From Larix sibirica (lineage: Eukaryota > Streptophyta > Pinopsida > Pinales > Pinaceae): 10,824 bases of DNA. The stretch lies in assembly GCA_004151065.3 (NCBI GenBank), contig NWUY0300033931.1:15974-26797 (forward strand), in the 5' to 3' direction. How positions within the stretch are numbered: the stretch's first letter is position 1; each line of letters begins with the position of its first letter. Of this stretch, positions 8,977-10,824 are shown piece by piece. Position numbers and translations under genes: made by a program. The notes below the pieces were generated by a model. That model worked only from the letters and a program-made list of their open reading frames with translations, made no database searches and was not told the origin of the DNA.

Positions 8977-9075
8977 ACAACTACATTTTTTAAAATGGTT
9001 GATATTAGAACAACCACATTTTTAAAAATGGTTGATATTAACACAATCACATTTTTAAAAATAGTGGATATAAGT
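8977..9075 (+). repeat. 33-bp repeat in three tandem copies
   Basis: Units at 8977-9009, 9010-9042 and 9043-9075 each read roughly ACAA(C/T)(C/T)ACATTTTTAAAAAT followed by a GGTTGATATTA-like tail; the third is the most diverged (ATAGTGGATATAAGT). The core CATTTTTAAAAATG in the second unit is itself palindromic, so each unit can fold. Confidence 0.85.
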
Positions 9076-9166
9076 CAATCCACCTATATCAACAACTTTT
9101 AATTGTTTAACCATAATTAATATAAGTCAATCTACCTATATTAACCACTTTTAAAAACGTGATTGT
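9043..9166. repeat. Inverted repeat with nested direct repeat
   Basis: The arm at 9043-9072 (starting ACAATCACATTTTTAAAA) is matched in inverted orientation by 9137-9166 (ending TTTTAAAAACGTGATTGT), with a few mismatches. Between and across the arms lies a 52-bp-period direct repeat: ATATAAGTCAATC(C/T)ACCTATAT at 9068 and again at 9120. The arrangement could fold into a long A+T-rich hairpin or be the remains of a small foldback element. Confidence 0.7.
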
Positions 9167-9380
9167 ACTAGTATTTATATTTATAATTGATTGAACTTCC
9201 ATGAAAATAGATTTGATTTTGAGATTGATCTAGAAAACTGATAACTTGGATTGTGGCAGCCAATAAGAAAGAGTAACCAAATATATTATGGATAACAAAG
9301 GGTGACACATTGAGGACGTTGACAACTCATAGAGGAGTCATAATGAGGATCAACATAAACACAGAGTAACAGGTACCCTG
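9167..9380. other. Composition boundary, non-coding
   Basis: The very A+T-rich repeat region gives way here to more balanced sequence, at about 9240. A CCAAT motif lies at 9260-9264, about 230 bp upstream of the TATA-like box at 9489. No frame is supported. Confidence 0.35.
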
Positions 9381-9423
9381 GACAGGAAAGGTTCACCCAT
9401 CAATTAACCCCCTGAAAGCTAAT

Positions 9424-9452
9424 GGGTCGAGACCCTTCTCTGACAGAGAAGG
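9424..9452. other. Two overlapping perfect hairpins
   Basis: GGGTC (9424-9428) pairs with GACCC (9431-9435) around a 2-base centre, and CCTTCTCT (9434-9441) pairs with AGAGAAGG (9445-9452) around GAC. The stems share two bases at 9434-9435, so they are mutually exclusive at full length. This lies 37 bp upstream of a TATA-like box and could be a protein-binding dyad; function is not shown. Confidence 0.6.
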
Positions 9453-9488
9453 AGATCTAATTGCTTAATTGGAAATTGATCTGCTACT

Positions 9489-9496
9489 TATAAAAG
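9489..9496 (+). promoter_or_regulatory. TATA box candidate (TATAAAAG)
   Basis: TATAAAAG in a context of balanced composition matches the plant TATA consensus. Transcription would begin around 9515-9530. No protein-coding frame follows closely on the plus strand, so any transcript would be non-coding, spliced, or part of an LTR-like element. Confidence 0.4.
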
Positions 9497-9529
9497 GTGT
9501 CTCAAAGGACTGGTTCAAGAAACATTTTG

Positions 9530-9571
9530 GATATCAGCCCTAACCTCGGTTGAGCAACAGATATCAGCCCT
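9530..9571 (+). repeat. 12-bp direct repeat, period 30
   Basis: GATATCAGCCCT occurs exactly at 9530-9541 and 9560-9571, just downstream of the TATA-like box. It is the first of several short repeats in the 1.3 kb that follows. Confidence 0.7.
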
Positions 9572-9982
9572 GCATGAACAGGCATGTCACAGTAAATTAG
9601 TAATCCCCCACCATATTGGATTCTGGAACTCTCTGAACTTGACATGGAACAGAACCAAGTTCTTGCATGAGAAGAAGCCCGCTGGCAAATGAAAAGTCGA
9701 GCCATCTCGCTACAGGAGGGAGACAAAAAGAAAGCCCTGAAGGAATGCTCAGTGCTTTGGTGAGACTTAGCAGATCTCTTTGACTTGTGTAATCATTTCT
9801 TGATGTCACTGGATTAAAGAGGGTTTGACGGTGCTTTCTTTTTGTCATTCATTGCTTGGGGTTTGGCTCAGGTAAAGACGCCAGGTGATCACTCATTAGC
9901 TGGAGGACACTCCATGAATACAGAAAAAAACATACTTATGATGAAGTGGTAAATACCTCCGAAATGTAAAAAACTTACAGAC
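9572..9982. other. Balanced-composition stretch without a supported gene
   Basis: Two minus-strand open frames overlap here in different phases (9502-9726 and 9597-9848). Neither has recognisable domains, so at most one could be real, and both look like chance frames in G+C-richer DNA. No RNA gene or strong regulatory motif is seen. Confidence 0.3.
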
Positions 9983-10362
9983 AATTTCTGCTTTTGCCAA
10001 AAACATGAACAGCGTTATTCCATTGGAAGAGGTGGCTTAAAGAGTATGTGATGGAGACGTATCGTGTAAGGATGATCCTTCTTTCCATGAAATAATTACA
10101 GGTAGAAATGCTTCTCTTTTCTTGTGTCAAATCTCACACCTCGGAAGACATGGTAGTTAATTACCTGCCTGTTGGTACAGTCACAGACAGGAAAGGATAG
10201 GGTAGCAGTCGCCATTACAGTGCAGACAGCGGTTGTGGTTGCGCTATAAATAAGGATAGATCATCAATATCATTTAGTGGTGGAAGCAGTAGCTATACAA
10301 ACCAGGAATATTATTCATCCTATTAGGTTCCTGGCAGTTTCTGTTTCTGCAAAAACATGAAC
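9983..10362 (+). repeat. 28-bp leader-like module, two copies
   Basis: 9983-10010 and 10335-10362 are similar: a TTTCTG-rich pyrimidine tract followed by CCAAAAACATGAAC or GCAAAAACATGAAC. Both copies carry an ATG in the same context (AAAAACATGAAC). The first ATG (10005) opens a frame of only eleven codons; the second (10357) opens a 112-codon frame. The coordinates span both copies and the unrelated DNA between them. Confidence 0.65.
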
Positions 10363-10429
10363 TATCGGTGCAGACAGGAAAGGGGAGCAGTCGCCATTAC
10401 ACTGCAGACTGCGCTTGCTGTTGCGTTAT
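10184..10429 (+). repeat. 60-bp module, two copies, spacing 187 bp
   Basis: 10184-10247 and 10371-10429 share CAGACAGGAAAGG, AGCAGTCGCCATTACA and GCAGAC blocks in the same order, with small indels. The first copy ends in a TATA box; the second ends in GTTATCAAC at the equivalent place, so the TATA motif is not conserved. The core GACAGGAAAGG is also present at 9381-9391. The span includes the spacer between copies. Confidence 0.8.
10245..10252 (+). promoter_or_regulatory. TATA box candidate (TATAAATA)
   Basis: TATAAATA agrees well with the plant TATA consensus and lies 112 bp upstream of the ATG at 10357. Initiation about 30 bp downstream would leave a 5' untranslated leader of roughly 80 bases, a normal size. 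It is at the end of the upstream copy of the 60-bp module. Confidence 0.5.
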
Positions 10430-10695
10430 CAACTTATCACCAACCCCTCGCCATCACAAACCCTCTGGTAGTTAATTCATTACGACCTGTTTCCCTGTCA
10501 CCGACCCTCACACTTTCATTAAATGAACAATTCTTCCATGATCCATCCCTTGATGTAACTGTTCATCCAGGAGTGTCGTGTAGAACTGGGACTGTCTCTA
10601 TACAGGACACTTATATGATGTTCTCCTCAGTGTCAGACTTCTATGTCAGAGTTCTATGTTTATTAAGGAGTATGTTAATTACCTGCGGGCAATGA
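10357..10695 (+). CDS. 112-codon open frame, hypothetical
   Basis: The frame begins at an ATG, ends with TGA at 10693-10695, and is preceded by a TATA box at a sensible distance. The product has no recognised domain. Its first half is rich in Ala, Thr, Val, Leu and Ser (AVAITLQTALAVAL near residues 11-24) and resembles a hydrophobic segment; later parts are Ser/Thr-rich with two Cys near the C-terminus. The start context and codons 5-24 fall inside copies of modules that are also present upstream as non-coding DNA (9983-10010 and 10184-10247), which argues that the frame is fortuitous. It could alternatively be a young gene formed from duplicated promoter DNA, or a first exon. Confidence 0.3.
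   Translation: MNYRCRQERGAVAITLQTALAVALSTYHQPLAITNPLVVNSLRPVSLSPTLTLSLNEQFFHDPSLDVTVHPGVSCRTGTVSIQDTYMMFSSVSDFYVRVLCLLRSMLITCGQ
10631..10656 (+). repeat. 13-bp tandem repeat
   Basis: TGTCAGACTTCTA (10631-10643) is followed directly by TGTCAGAGTTCTA (10644-10656), one mismatch. The 13-bp period would break a frame, so it was not a codon-level duplication in the open frame that contains it. Confidence 0.8.
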
Positions 10696-10824
10696 TGGAA
10701 TTTGACCGGCAAAATTCCCGTCTGCGGGCATTGGGCGTTTTGCCTGTCAAATACGGTTTAAAATTTTGATTAACCGTCATTTATGAAGGATGAGAAAAAT
10801 TTTAAAACGTGTTTTTGAAGGGCA
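10674..10824. other. Right edge with short repeated motifs
   Basis: GTTAATTACCTGC at 10674-10686 repeats the sequence at 10156-10168, and CTGCGGGCA occurs at 10683-10691 and 10722-10730. The end of the window returns to A+T-rich sequence. It may be the upstream region of a gene beyond the window; no start can be assigned. Confidence 0.5.

Noticed and set aside
9502-9848. Two overlapping minus-strand open frames of 74 and 83 codons
   Set aside because: They overlap in different phases, have no recognisable domains, and occur where higher G+C makes stops less frequent.
9253-9982. Complete LTR with TG...CA ends
   Set aside because: A TATA box and hairpins suit an LTR, but I could not pair the ends with a second LTR, a primer-binding site or a target-site duplication within the window.
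1-10824. tRNA, rRNA or other structured RNA genes
   Set aside because: No tRNA-like A and B box pair with cloverleaf potential and no rRNA-like sequence was seen on either strand by eye. A covariance-model scan would be the decisive test.

Overview
This window looks like plant nuclear DNA from a large, gene-poor genome; a gymnosperm would fit, but that is inference. The support is a high A+T content with long stretches that have no open frame, no bacterial gene spacing or ribosome-binding-site pattern, short open frames broken by stops, plant-style TATA boxes, and many small tandem and inverted repeats. I recognise no intact gene, tRNA, rRNA, CRISPR array or complete transposon.

Positions 1-1430 are of mixed composition. 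They hold a possible minus-strand terminal exon (about 258-531) and a short, codon-like plus-strand open frame (1248-1430). Positions 1870-2992 are the clearest protein-coding relic: a plus-strand reading frame that can be followed for about 1.1 kb through several stops and frame changes, ending in a cleanly open, charged C-terminal segment. I read it as a decayed gene of unknown family. Positions 2993-5546 are non-coding and A+T-rich, with a few small diverged duplications and three copies of TTTCAGGG.

Positions 5547-9170 are very A+T-rich and dominated by tandem duplications of several sizes (about 130, 630, 69, 35 and 33 bp), some with perfect inverted repeats. The largest is a repeated block, 5924-6553 and 6555-7046, whose copies meet exactly at the only ambiguous base (6554). 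This suggests two overlapping alleles or contigs placed end to end by the assembler rather than a true duplication.

From about 9240 to the end the composition becomes more balanced and promoter-like. There are two TATA boxes (9489-9496 and 10245-10252), adjacent hairpins, and short modules that recur within 1.4 kb. A 112-codon open frame (10357-10695) follows the second TATA box, but its start and N-terminal codons lie in copies of modules that also occur upstream as non-coding DNA, so it may be a chance frame inside a duplicated promoter or an LTR-like region. No set of genes here forms a pathway, and I found no convincing new biological system.
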